The notes under the pieces: model-generated | The model's database searches: none | What the model saw: the letters and a program-made list of their open reading frames with translations, nothing else | What the model was told of the DNA's origin: nothing | Made by a program: the position numbers and the translations under genes | Source: Serratia rhizosphaerae | Lineage (GTDB): Bacteria > Pseudomonadota > Gammaproteobacteria > Enterobacterales > Enterobacteriaceae | NCBI RefSeq assembly: GCF_009817885.1 | Contig: NZ_CP041764.1 | Location: 744,001 to 808,000, forward strand | Direction of reading: 5' to 3' | DNA: 64,000 bases | In this document: positions 33,336 to 42,262 of the stretch, one piece after another | How positions within the stretch are numbered: the first letter of the stretch is position 1 | How the letters are laid out: every line of letters starts with the position of its first letter

Positions 33336-35186
33336 ATGATCTCTCTGTCGGACTATGCAGATTTGCAGACTTATACCGGTGATGAAACGGTAGCCATGAT
33401 TGAAAACCGCTATCATCAGGGTCTGTTTACCCGCGACGATAACGATACCTCCAGTCCGGACAACGCAGCCACAATCTTGCTCGACGGCAAGCAGCGTCGC
33501 TGGAAGCGCAATATCAACAGCGGCGATTACCATATCGACTGGTGGCACCAGCCGGGTGATGAGCACGACTATGCGCTGACCATCAGCCGCGCCAGTGACT
33601 TCCTGCAGGTAAAAGAAGATGAATGGGGCTCGGCGCAAATTCCCAGCACCCCGGCCGGCATTACCCTGACCGGGCCGGGCGGCGTGCGTGTCTGTAAAAC
33701 CACCGCCTATTTAAAACTGTGGAAAAACTCTGTCGACTTTAAAGGCACTATCCTCGACTTTCGCAATCCAGACTCAAAAACCACCGAGTGTGTACGCGTG
33801 CTTTACTGCATGGGCGCGCCGGCGATTGAGAACCTGCGCATTGTCGGCAATCGCAGTGAAAACGGCGGTCTGAGCGGCCTGTGCGTCTATACCGACGCCG
33901 TGAACATCTTTGGTAAACCCGCCGCACAGCTGCTGGTGCAAAACGTCTGGCTCAGCAACCTGCATAAGGGCATCCTCTTTGGCAACAACGCCTATATCCA
34001 AAGCTGGCACAGCATCATGGTCAGCAGCTGTAACTGGCCGATCTGGTCGCAAAGCGCCAGCAACGCCGGCGAAAAAATCGTGTTTTACAAAAGCCTGTTC
34101 GGCAGCAACAGAAACCATTATCAGGGCGTGCATACCCTGTTTTTCCGCGATTGTTCCTTTGATTACAGCGGCTTTAACAGCGAAGAAGAGCAACTGGCCA
34201 ATAAAGACGATGGCCTGTTCGATCTGCGGGGCGGCACGCTGAATTTTAAAGACTGTCACTTTGAATGGGGCAATGAGCATTCGCGCAACTACCGCCCGGT
34301 ATTTGCCAGCAGCAACGGCGCCAAAGTGAAGATTAAAGACAGCATCTGGCACAGCGTGAAAACCAGCCTGGCGGACACCTCGACGGACAAGGATGGTAAA
34401 GTCGTTGTCGGCCAGCCCTACCAATATGTCGACTATTTCTTCTTTGATAAATCGGAGGAAAAAACCGGCAAGTGCTATATCGACGGCTTCGAACTGATCA
34501 ATGCCGATATCAAGAAAGGCTGGTCGAACGGCCATATTGAGATGAAAAACATCGGCGCACCGGGGCACGTCAATATGTGGCGCATGCTGTATCTCGGCGA
34601 TGGGGTGAACCATCTGCCGGAACCGGCGTGGAAAGAGGCCAATGCGTTACAGCTCAACAATGTATACGCCGCCAGCGGCACGCGCATCTCGCAGACCGAA
34701 AGTTCGGATCTGGCGCTGACGCTGCAAAACGGCGTGATTACCGCCACCACCAAAACGGCGGGCGATAAGGCGAAGCAGATTGCGCTGTACCTGCCGATAG
34801 CCAAAGACGATCTGGTGCTGTGGCGCTGTACGCTGACCAACCCGCAGGGAACAGGCAACCCGGACATCGCCATCAACACCTTTTGGGGGCGCTACGATCT
34901 GCAGGGCGATGCCGGCGCCGTCACCATCCGTGAGAAAACCTGTCAGTGGGGCCGCGCCGGTACGCTTACGGCCGGCACGCCGCTCACCCTGACGTCGGAT
35001 CGCATTACCGCGTTAAATGCCGATGAGTATCTGCCGCTGCCTGAGGGCTATGCCAACTACGCGCGTATCGTGATCACCCTGAAAGGCTTTGCCGGCAGCG
35101 CCGCCAGCCCGGCCTCGCTGGATATCAGCCAGTTGCTGTGCCAGCGAATCAACATCGTTTCCCGCAATCCCAACAAGTCCTGGTAA
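33336..35186 (+). CDS. orphan phage-tailspike-like right-handed beta-helix protein
   Basis: A 616-residue protein without signal peptide or membrane segment. The first ~70 residues (ISLSDYADLQTYTG, then DNAATILLDGKQRRWKR) resemble the N-terminal block that opens many phage tailspike and tail-fibre depolymerase proteins. The middle (about 100-420) is a series of short beta strands rich in Asn, Gly and aromatic residues, as in pectate-lyase/P22-tailspike parallel beta-helices; the C-terminal ~150 residues look like a beta-sandwich. No other phage gene is nearby. It has its own terminator and less G+C-rich codon use than its neighbours. The target polysaccharide and the reaction, if any, are unknown. 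Confidence 0.6.
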   Translation: MISLSDYADLQTYTGDETVAMIENRYHQGLFTRDDNDTSSPDNAATILLDGKQRRWKRNINSGDYHIDWWHQPGDEHDYALTISRASDFLQVKEDEWGSAQIPSTPAGITLTGPGGVRVCKTTAYLKLWKNSVDFKGTILDFRNPDSKTTECVRVLYCMGAPAIENLRIVGNRSENGGLSGLCVYTDAVNIFGKPAAQLLVQNVWLSNLHKGILFGNNAYIQSWHSIMVSSCNWPIWSQSASNAGEKIVFYKSLFGSNRNHYQGVHTLFFRDCSFDYSGFNSEEEQLANKDDGLFDLRGGTLNFKDCHFEWGNEHSRNYRPVFASSNGAKVKIKDSIWHSVKTSLADTSTDKDGKVVVGQPYQYVDYFFFDKSEEKTGKCYIDGFELINADIKKGWSNGHIEMKNIGAPGHVNMWRMLYLGDGVNHLPEPAWKEANALQLNNVYAASGTRISQTESSDLALTLQNGVITATTKTAGDKAKQIALYLPIAKDDLVLWRCTLTNPQGTGNPDIAINTFWGRYDLQGDAGAVTIREKTCQWGRAGTLTAGTPLTLTSDRITALNADEYLPLPEGYANYARIVITLKGFAGSAASPASLDISQLLCQRINIVSRNPNKSW

Positions 35187-35197
35187 CCGTTACTTGC

Positions 35198-35224
35198 GCC
35201 GCCCCGCCCGGGGCGGCATTTTCC
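35198..35224 (+). terminator. intrinsic terminator after the beta-helix gene
   Basis: GCCGCCCC (35198-35205) and GGGGCGGC (35210-35217) form an 8-bp stem with a GCCC loop, followed by ATTTTCCC, 12 bases after the stop codon. Confidence 0.82.
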
Positions 35225-35306
35225 CACTCACCGCACGTATTGATTCCCGACGGGGAATAAAGCCCGCTATGTTGTGGCTATCGGCCCCTTTTCTGCGAGC
35301 GCAACC

Positions 35307-36059
35307 GTGGATATTCAACGCTACCTGCAACACATCGCCTTTGACGCCACGCCGCGTGTGGATCTGGACACGCTGCAACGCCTGCACCACGGCCATATGC
35401 TGGCGGTGCCGTTTGAAAATCTGAGTATTATTTACCATCAGGGCATCGACCTGCGCGAACAGGCGCTGTTCGACAAGGTGATCAACCGCCGGCGCGGCGG
35501 CTTCTGCTATGAACTGAACCGGCTGTTCGCCGCGTTGCTGCGGCAGCTCGGTTTTACGGTGACGGCGGTTGCCGGTGAGGTGCGCGCCCGCGACGGCCAG
35601 TTCGGCCCGCCGTTTGACCATCTGGCGCTGATCGTCACGCTGGACCGACCCTATCTGGTGGACGTCGGCTTCGGCGACGCCTTTCTGACGCCGCTGACCC
35701 TGGATGATACGCCGCAGCCGCAGGCCAGCGGCACCTTTCATCTGGAGCAGGAAGGCGACTATTTTTATCTGGAGCGGCGTAACGGCGATCGCAACTCACA
35801 TGCCAAAACGCTGTATCGCTTTACGCTGCAGCCGCGCGCGTTCGACGAGTTTGACGCCATGTGCCACTACCACAGCCATTCGCCGCAGTCGGGATTTACC
35901 CAGCGGCTTATCTGCTCCCGCCCCACCGCCAACGGGCGCATTACGCTGAGCGATAACAAACTGATTATTACCGCCGACCATCAGCGTACGGAAAGCACGC
36001 TGCATGACGAACAGCAGCGGCGCGCGGCGCTGCTGCGTCACTTCGCCATCAGGCTATAG
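35307..36059 (+). CDS. arylamine N-acetyltransferase
   Basis: A cytoplasmic acetyl-CoA-dependent NAT that acetylates arylamines, hydrazines or hydroxylamines. Counting from GTG at 35307 (250 residues) the catalytic triad is Cys67 (RRGGFCYELN), His105 (PPFDHLAL) and Asp119 (YLVDVGFGD). The start is uncertain: GTG codons at 35274 and 35307 are both in frame and neither has a good ribosome-binding site. I prefer 35307 because NATs begin close to a DIQRYLQHI-like helix. Its 3' end overlaps the convergent dusC gene by 11 bases. Confidence 0.88.
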   Translation: MDIQRYLQHIAFDATPRVDLDTLQRLHHGHMLAVPFENLSIIYHQGIDLREQALFDKVINRRRGGFCYELNRLFAALLRQLGFTVTAVAGEVRARDGQFGPPFDHLALIVTLDRPYLVDVGFGDAFLTPLTLDDTPQPQASGTFHLEQEGDYFYLERRNGDRNSHAKTLYRFTLQPRAFDEFDAMCHYHSHSPQSGFTQRLICSRPTANGRITLSDNKLIITADHQRTESTLHDEQQRRAALLRHFAIRL

Positions 36060-36996
36060 CGGCTGCGCAGGCGGCAATCGCCTGCGCAATCTCCCCGGAA
36101 CTCTTCAGCGCACGCACCTGGGCGAACAGATCGCCGGCTTCGGCGTACTCTTTCCGCAGGTAGCCCAGCCACTGTTTGATGCGCGCCACGTGGTACAGGC
36201 CGGTATCGCCCTGCTTTTCCAACTGCACATATTTTTGCAGCAGCTGCACCACCTGCGGCCAGGGCATCGGCGGCTCGTTATATTTCACCACCCGGCTCAG
36301 GTTGGGGATGTTCAGCGCGCCGCGCCCCAGCATCACCGCATCGCAGCCGGTGGTTGTCATACAGCGGCGGGCGCTGGCGTAATCCCAGATTTCACCGTTG
36401 GCAATCACCGGGATATTCAGGCGGCGGCGGATTTCGCCGATGGCCGTCCAGTTAATGCGTTCGGCTTTATAGCCGTCCTCTTTGGTGCGACCGTGCACCA
36501 CCAGTTCGCTGGCGCCGGCCTGCTGCACCGCATCGGCGATCTCCAGGCTGTGCTGCGGCGTGTCCCAGCCCAGGCGCACCTTTACCGTTACCGGCAGTTC
36601 GGCCGGCACGGCGGCGCGCATCGCTTTGGCGCCCCGGTAGATCAGTTCCGGGTCTTTCAGCAGCGTCGCGCCGCCGCCGCTGCCGTTGACGGTTTTCGAC
36701 GGGCAGCCGCAGTTGAGATCGACGCCGTAGGAGCCCAGCGCCACCGCGCGGGCGGCGTTTTCCGCCAGCCACTGCGGGTGCTGCCCCAGCAGCTGGATGC
36801 GCACCAGCGTGCCGGAGGGAGTGCGGCTGGCGTGGCGCAGCTCCGGGCAGAGACGGTAAAACGACTTGACCGGCAGCAGTTGGTCGACCACGCGCAAAAA
36901 CTCGGTGATGCACAGATCGTAATCGTTCACTTCGGTCAGCAGTTCACGCACCAACGAGTCGAGAACCCCCTCCATCGGCGCCAGTAAAACGCGCAT
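36049..36996 (-). CDS. dusC: tRNA-dihydrouridine(16) synthase
   Basis: A 315-residue FMN-dependent TIM-barrel enzyme, identical in length to E. coli DusC, which reduces U16 in tRNA. The N-terminus is MRVLLAPMEGVLDSLVRELLTEVNDYDLCITEFLRV; the active-site block GSYGVDLNCGCPSKTVNGSGGGATLL contains the catalytic cysteine in the NCGCP motif; VKVRLGW and VIANGEIWD follow. It is convergent with the NAT gene. Confidence 0.96.
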   Translation of the reverse strand: MRVLLAPMEGVLDSLVRELLTEVNDYDLCITEFLRVVDQLLPVKSFYRLCPELRHASRTPSGTLVRIQLLGQHPQWLAENAARAVALGSYGVDLNCGCPSKTVNGSGGGATLLKDPELIYRGAKAMRAAVPAELPVTVKVRLGWDTPQHSLEIADAVQQAGASELVVHGRTKEDGYKAERINWTAIGEIRRRLNIPVIANGEIWDYASARRCMTTTGCDAVMLGRGALNIPNLSRVVKYNEPPMPWPQVVQLLQKYVQLEKQGDTGLYHVARIKQWLGYLRKEYAEAGDLFAQVRALKSSGEIAQAIAACAAAIA

Positions 36997-37070
36997 TATT
37001 CAACCACCCTGCAAAAAAAGACCAGACATAATACGAGTGCCGCCCGGCGCAGACAAGCCTTTGCCGGCAC

Positions 37071-37095
37071 AAAAAAGCCGCCGATAAACGGCGGC
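37071..37095 (-). terminator. intrinsic terminator of rhlE
   Basis: Read leftward, GCCGCCG (37095-37089) pairs with CGGCGGC (37083-37077) around TTTAT and is followed by six T (37076-37071). It lies 22 bases beyond the rhlE stop codon. Confidence 0.85.
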
Positions 37096-37116
37096 CTGAT
37101 GCATGCTGCGGGCGGT

Positions 37117-38484
37117 TTACTCCGCCGGTCGACTGCGGCGCGGACGACGGGCCGGCGCGTCACTGCGCGGTTTGCCTTCGCCCTGTGGACGGGCGCGCTG
37201 GGCGCCGTTGCCGCGGTTGTCTCGCTGACCGCCGCCGTTGGCCGCGCGCTGTCCGCCGCCGTTACCGTTGCCGCGTCCCGGGTTGCCGTTGCCACGGCCG
37301 CCGCGCTGCTGGCGGCCGTTGATGATCGGTTCCGCCTTGATAGTCGGATCCGGCTCATAACCCGGCAGGGCGATGCGCGGAATTTCGCGCTTCAGCAGGC
37401 GTTCGATATCGCGCAGCAGTTTATGTTCGTCGACGCACACCAGCGATATCGCCTCGCCGGTGCGTTCCGCACGGCCGGTACGGCCAATACGGTGCACGTA
37501 GTCTTCCGGCACGTTCGGCAGCTCATAGTTCACCACGTGCGGCAGTTGGTCGATATCCAGACCACGCGCCGCGATATCGGTCGCCACCAGCACGCGAATA
37601 CGGCCGTCTTTAAAATCAGCCAGCGCCCGGGTACGTGCGCCCTGGCTTTTGTTGCCGTGGATCGCGGCGGCGGTGATGCCGTCTTTATTCAACTGTTCGG
37701 CCAGATGGTTGGCGCCGTGTTTGGTGCGGGTAAACACCAGCACCTGACGCCAGTCGCCTTCGCCGATCATCTGCGACAGCAGTTCCCGCTTGCGCTTCTT
37801 GTCGACAAAGTGAACGTGCTGCGTCACCTGCTCGGAGGCGGTGTTGCGGCGCGCCACTTCCACCGACGCCGGGTTGTGCAGCAGTTTGCCGGCCAGCGCC
37901 TTGATATCGTCGGAGAAGGTGGCGGAAAACAGCAGGTTCTGACGCTTCGCCGGCAGCTTGGCCAGCACGCGGCGAATATCGTGAATAAAGCCCATATCCA
38001 GCATGCGGTCGGCTTCGTCCAGCACCAGGATTTCCACGTTGGACAGGTCAACGGCGTTCTGATGTTCCAGATCCAGCAGACGGCCCGGCGTGGCGATCAG
38101 AATATCCACCCCGCCGCGCAATTTCATCATCTGCGGGTTGATGCTGACGCCGCCGAACACCACCAGCGAGCGCAGGCGCAGGTGCTGGCTGTAGGCGCGG
38201 ACGTTCTCGCCGATTTGCGCCGCCAGTTCACGAGTCGGCGTCAGGATCAGCGCGCGCACCGGACGGCGGCCTTTCACCGCGCTCGGTTTGCTGCTCAGCA
38301 GCTGCAGCAACGGCAGGGTAAAGCCGGCGGTTTTGCCGGTGCCGGTCTGGGCGCTGGCCATCAGGTCGCGTCCTTCCAGCACTACTGGGATCGCCTGACG
38401 TTGAATCGGCGTAGGTTCGCGATAGCCCTGTTCTTCAACGGCACGCAGGATTTCGGCATTCAAGCCGAGGGTTTCAAATGACAT
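37117..38484 (-). CDS. rhlE: ATP-dependent RNA helicase RhlE
   Basis: A 455-residue DEAD-box helicase: Q-motif region EQGYREPTPIQRQAIPVVLEGRDLMASAQTGTGKTAGF, LDEADRMLDMGF, LLFSATFSDDI, YVHRIGRTGR. The C-terminal 80 residues are a basic Arg/Gly/Asn-rich tail (GGRGNGNPGRGNGNGG) that binds RNA. RhlE acts in ribosome assembly and RNA decay. In E. coli it is divergent from cecR and is a CecR target; the same arrangement holds here. Confidence 0.96.
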   Translation of the reverse strand: MSFETLGLNAEILRAVEEQGYREPTPIQRQAIPVVLEGRDLMASAQTGTGKTAGFTLPLLQLLSSKPSAVKGRRPVRALILTPTRELAAQIGENVRAYSQHLRLRSLVVFGGVSINPQMMKLRGGVDILIATPGRLLDLEHQNAVDLSNVEILVLDEADRMLDMGFIHDIRRVLAKLPAKRQNLLFSATFSDDIKALAGKLLHNPASVEVARRNTASEQVTQHVHFVDKKRKRELLSQMIGEGDWRQVLVFTRTKHGANHLAEQLNKDGITAAAIHGNKSQGARTRALADFKDGRIRVLVATDIAARGLDIDQLPHVVNYELPNVPEDYVHRIGRTGRAERTGEAISLVCVDEHKLLRDIERLLKREIPRIALPGYEPDPTIKAEPIINGRQQRGGRGNGNPGRGNGNGGGQRAANGGGQRDNRGNGAQRARPQGEGKPRSDAPARRPRRSRPAE

Positions 38485-38768
38485 AGTAGAGAAAAGCTCC
38501 AGCTCCCCCTAACCTAAACAAATGTTCGGTGCAGTTTCCCGGGAGGATGATCAGACGGGGCATAGGGACAGCGGCATTATCGCTCGCATATCCCCGGCAT
38601 ACCACGAGGGATTGGCACAAACTGCAAGTGCACCAGGCGGGCGATTGTAACAGATGTCGAACAAGAAAAGGTAAATTTCGCCAGGCAGCGCACATTATGC
38701 CGCTAATCGGCTGATTCACCCGAAAATATTCGCCGCGCTTTTCGCTTGCATTTTGTCCGCCCAGGTCT

Positions 38769-38796
38769 AAAGTTAATCAAATGATTGATTAACTTT
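38769..38796. promoter_or_regulatory. perfect palindrome, probable CecR operator
   Basis: AAAGTTAATCAA (38769-38780) and TTGATTAACTTT (38785-38796) are perfect 12-bp arms around ATGA, ending 16 bases before the cecR ATG. The position between rhlE and cecR is where the TetR-type CecR repressor binds in E. coli. The rest of 38485-38768, which must hold the rhlE promoter, shows nothing else definite. Confidence 0.75.
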
Positions 38797-38812
38797 TGCG
38801 GGTAGCGTGCCT

Positions 38813-39520
38813 ATGTCTTCTGCAGGAAATCATCACCCACGCGGCGAACAGGCGCGGCAGCAGCTGATTGCCGCCGCGATAGAAGTCTTCGGCGAATACG
38901 GTCTGCAGGGCGCCACCACCCGCGCCATCGCCCAGCGCGCCGGGCAGAATATCGCCGCCATCACCTACTATTTCAACTCCAAAGAAGGCCTGTATCTGGC
39001 GGTCGCCCAGTGGATCGCCGACTTTATTCAGCAGACCTTTCAACCGCTGGCGGACGAAATTGACCGCCTGTGGCTGCTGCCGGCCGAACAGCGCCGTCCC
39101 GAACTGTACCTGCAGCATCTGAAACGCGGCCTGTTGGCCTTCAGCGAGCTGATGACCCAGACCCACACGCTCAACCTCAGCAAAATCATGTCGCGTGAGC
39201 AGCTCTCCCCCACCGACGCCTATCCGCTGATTCACCAGCAGGTAGTGGCGCCGCTGCACGGTAAGCTGAGCCAACTGCTGGCGGCCTACACCGGCCTGGA
39301 AGCCGGTTCCACCAAAGTGATTTTGCACACCCATGCGCTGCTCGGCGAAGTGCTGTCGTTTCGCGTGGCGCGGGAAACCATCCGCCGGCAAGCCGGCTGG
39401 CGGCAGATCGGCGTGCAAGAGGCAAAGCAGGTCGCCGCCGTGCTGGCGGAACATATTGATTTACTGGTTAACGGCCTGCGCCAGCGTTATGGCAACGGCC
39501 CCGACGTTTTACCGTTATAG
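38813..39520 (+). CDS. cecR: TetR-family repressor CecR (YbiH)
   Basis: A 235-residue TetR protein. The helix-turn-helix QQLIAAAIEVFGEYGLQGATTRAIAQRAGQNIAAITYYFNSKEGLY matches E. coli CecR (223 residues), as do NLSKIMSREQLSPTDAYPLIHQQVVAPLH and ILHTHALLGEVLSFR. In E. coli it controls the drug exporter ybhGFSR and rhlE and affects cefoperazone and chloramphenicol sensitivity. An in-frame GTG two codons upstream (38807) is an alternative start. It is followed 12 bases later by ybhG. Confidence 0.94.
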   Translation: MSSAGNHHPRGEQARQQLIAAAIEVFGEYGLQGATTRAIAQRAGQNIAAITYYFNSKEGLYLAVAQWIADFIQQTFQPLADEIDRLWLLPAEQRRPELYLQHLKRGLLAFSELMTQTHTLNLSKIMSREQLSPTDAYPLIHQQVVAPLHGKLSQLLAAYTGLEAGSTKVILHTHALLGEVLSFRVARETIRRQAGWRQIGVQEAKQVAAVLAEHIDLLVNGLRQRYGNGPDVLPL

Positions 39521-39532
39521 GCAGGGAGAGAT

Positions 39533-40519
39533 ATGAACAAGCAACGCGTTACCCTGGTGGTGGTCGTAGCAATAGTGATCGCCGCCGTGGCGGCCGGCAT
39601 CTGGTATTACGAACAGCGGCAGGCGAAGCCGCTGACCCTCTACGGCAATGTCGATATCCGCACCGTGAATCTGGGGTTCCGCGTCAGCGGCCGGCTGGCG
39701 TCGCTGACGGTTGACGAAGGGGATACCGTCAAGCCGGGCCAGCTGCTCGGCAAACTCGACGACGGCCCGTATCAGAACGCCCTGCTGCAGGCGCAGGCCA
39801 ACGTCGGCAGCGCGCAGGCCAAGCTGGCGCTGCTGCAGGCCGGCTATCGTGATGAGGAGATCGCCCAGGTGCGCTCCGAAGTGGCGCAGAAACTGTCAGC
39901 GTTCAACTACGCCAACAGTTTTTTACAGCGTCAGCAAGGGCTGTGGGCGAAAAAGGCCACCTCCGCCGATGCACTGGAAGATGCGCGCACCGCCCGCAAT
40001 CAGGCGCAGGCCAATCTGCAGGCGGCGAAAGATAAACTGTCGCAATACCTGAGCGGCAACCGACCGCAGGAGATTGAACAGGCCAAAGCAGAACTGGCGC
40101 AGGCCAGCGCGGCGCTGGCCCAGTCCAAACTGGACCTGCAGGACACCCAACTCACCACGCCGTCGGCGGGCACCATCCTGACCCGCGCGGTGGAGCCCGG
40201 CACCATGCTGAGCGCCAGCAGTACGGTATTTACCCTGTCGCTGACCCAGCCGGTCTGGGTGCGCGCCTACGTCAGCGAAACCGACCTCGGCAAGGCGGTG
40301 CCGGGCAGCGAGATGACGCTGTATACCGACAGCCGGCCGGGCAAACCGTACCACGGCAAGGTCGGTTTTGTGTCGCCGACCGCCGAGTTCACGCCGAAAA
40401 GCGTGGAAACCACCGATTTACGCACCGATCTGGTGTATCGCCTGCGGGTGATCGTCAGCGACCCAGATGACGCGCTGCGTCAGGGCATGCCGGTCACCCT
40501 GCATTTTTCTCAACCTTAG
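39533..40519 (+). CDS. ybhG: HlyD-family membrane fusion protein YbhG
   Basis: A 328-residue periplasmic adaptor (E. coli 332) with one N-terminal membrane anchor (about 7-25), a lipoyl-like half (YGNVDIRTVNLGFRVSGRLASLTVDEGDTVKPGQLLGKLDD), a long coiled-coil hairpin (about 90-200, rich in Ala, Gln and Glu) and the second lipoyl half TPSAGTILTRAVEPGTML. It links the YbhFSR ABC exporter to an outer-membrane channel. It begins 12 bases after cecR. Confidence 0.95.
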   Translation: MNKQRVTLVVVVAIVIAAVAAGIWYYEQRQAKPLTLYGNVDIRTVNLGFRVSGRLASLTVDEGDTVKPGQLLGKLDDGPYQNALLQAQANVGSAQAKLALLQAGYRDEEIAQVRSEVAQKLSAFNYANSFLQRQQGLWAKKATSADALEDARTARNQAQANLQAAKDKLSQYLSGNRPQEIEQAKAELAQASAALAQSKLDLQDTQLTTPSAGTILTRAVEPGTMLSASSTVFTLSLTQPVWVRAYVSETDLGKAVPGSEMTLYTDSRPGKPYHGKVGFVSPTAEFTPKSVETTDLRTDLVYRLRVIVSDPDDALRQGMPVTLHFSQP

Positions 40520-40525
40520 GGAAAA

Positions 40526-42262
40526 ATGATGGAACAGGGCCACACCATTGATCTTGAGGGCTTGGAAAAACGCTTTCCCGATCTGGAAAAACCGGCGGTC
40601 GCCAGCCTGACGACCCAACTGCGCAGCGGCGCGGTTACCGGGCTGGTCGGTCCGGACGGCGCGGGGAAAACCACCCTGCTGCGCATGCTGGCCGGGCTGC
40701 TGAAGCCAAGCGCCGGCACGCTGCGGGTCGCCGGTCTGGATCCGATCGCTGACGATCGCCGGCTGCACGCCATTCTGGGCTATATGCCGCAGAAGTTTGG
40801 CCTGTATGAAGATCTGACCGTGATGGAAAACCTGACGCTGTATGCCGATCTGCGCGGCGTCACCGGCGAAGCGCGTCGCACCACTTTTCAGCGCCTGCTT
40901 GAATTTACCGATCTCACCCGCTTTACCGGCCGGCTGGCCGGCAAACTGTCCGGCGGGATGAAGCAGAAGCTGGGGCTGGCCTGTACGCTGATCGGCGAAC
41001 CGCAGGTGCTGCTGCTGGACGAGCCGGGCGTCGGGGTCGATCCCATTTCACGCCGTGAGCTGTGGCGCATGGTGCACGAACTGGCCAACGACGGCATGCT
41101 GATCCTGTGGAGCACCTCCTACCTCGACGAAGCCGAACAGTGCCGTGAAGTGCTGCTGCTGAACGAAGGCCAGTTGCTGTTCAGCGGCGCGCCGCAGACG
41201 CTGACCCGGCGCATGGCAGGGCGCAGCATTTTGCTGGCAGCGCCGGCCGGCAGTCACCGCGCGCTGCTGCAACAGGCGATCTGTCTGCCGACGGTAACCG
41301 ACGGCGTGATCCAGGGCAAATACCTGCGGCTGATCCTGAAACCGGACGCCGATCATCAGCAGGTGCTGCAGGATCTTAATATTTCCGACGTCACGCTGAG
41401 CGAAGCGGAACCGCGCTTTGAGGATGCGTTTATCGATCTGCTCGGCGGCGGGCCGAACAGCAAATCCGCGCTGGCGGCGATTATGCCGTCCGTCAGCGGC
41501 GACAGCACGGAAACCGTGATTGAAGCGCAGAACCTGACGAAAAAGTTCGGCGACTTCGCCGCCACCGATCATGTGGACTTTCAGGTGAAGCGCGGCGAGA
41601 TTTTCGGCCTGCTCGGCCCCAACGGCGCCGGCAAATCCACCACCTTCAAAATGATGTGCGGCCTGCTGGTGCCGAGCGACGGTAAGGCGCTGGTGCTGGG
41701 GATGGATCTGAAAACCAGCTCCGGCAAGGCGCGTCAGCATCTGGGCTACATGGCGCAGAAGTTTTCGCTGTACGGCAACCTGACGGTGGCGCAGAACCTT
41801 AAGTTTTTCTCCGGCGTGTATGGCCTGAGCGGTAAAAAACAGCGGCAGAAAATGGCGGAAATGTCCGCCGCCTTTAACTTCGCCCCTATCATCAATCAGG
41901 CGCCGGATGCGCTGCCGCTCGGCTTCAAACAGCGGCTGGCGCTGGCCTGCGCGCTGATGCATGAGCCGGACATTCTGTTTCTTGATGAACCCACCTCCGG
42001 CGTCGACCCGCTGACCCGCCGCGAATTCTGGCTGCATATCAACGGCATGGTGGACAAGGGCGTGACGGTGATGGTGACCACCCACTTTATGGACGAGGCG
42101 GAATACTGCGATCGCATCGGGCTGGTGTATCGCGGCAAAATCATCGCCGCCGGCACGCCGGATGATTTGAAGCAGCAGGTTGCCAGCGAGCAAAACCCCA
42201 ACCCGTCAATGGAACAGGCGTTTATCGAACTGGTGCAGCGTTACGACCGGGAGGAGCAGTGA
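40526..42262 (+). CDS. ybhF: ABC exporter ATPase YbhF (two fused NBDs)
   Basis: A 578-residue tandem ABC ATPase, the same length as E. coli YbhF. The first domain has GPDGAGKTT, LSGGMKQKLGLAC and LLLDEPGVGVDP; the second has GPNGAGKST, LGFKQRLALACALM in place of a canonical LSGGQ, and LFLDEPTSGVDPL. It drives the YbhS/YbhR permeases. Either of two consecutive ATG codons (40526 or 40529) could be the start. Its stop overlaps ybhS. Confidence 0.95.
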   Translation: MMEQGHTIDLEGLEKRFPDLEKPAVASLTTQLRSGAVTGLVGPDGAGKTTLLRMLAGLLKPSAGTLRVAGLDPIADDRRLHAILGYMPQKFGLYEDLTVMENLTLYADLRGVTGEARRTTFQRLLEFTDLTRFTGRLAGKLSGGMKQKLGLACTLIGEPQVLLLDEPGVGVDPISRRELWRMVHELANDGMLILWSTSYLDEAEQCREVLLLNEGQLLFSGAPQTLTRRMAGRSILLAAPAGSHRALLQQAICLPTVTDGVIQGKYLRLILKPDADHQQVLQDLNISDVTLSEAEPRFEDAFIDLLGGGPNSKSALAAIMPSVSGDSTETVIEAQNLTKKFGDFAATDHVDFQVKRGEIFGLLGPNGAGKSTTFKMMCGLLVPSDGKALVLGMDLKTSSGKARQHLGYMAQKFSLYGNLTVAQNLKFFSGVYGLSGKKQRQKMAEMSAAFNFAPIINQAPDALPLGFKQRLALACALMHEPDILFLDEPTSGVDPLTRREFWLHINGMVDKGVTVMVTTHFMDEAEYCDRIGLVYRGKIIAAGTPDDLKQQVASEQNPNPSMEQAFIELVQRYDREEQ

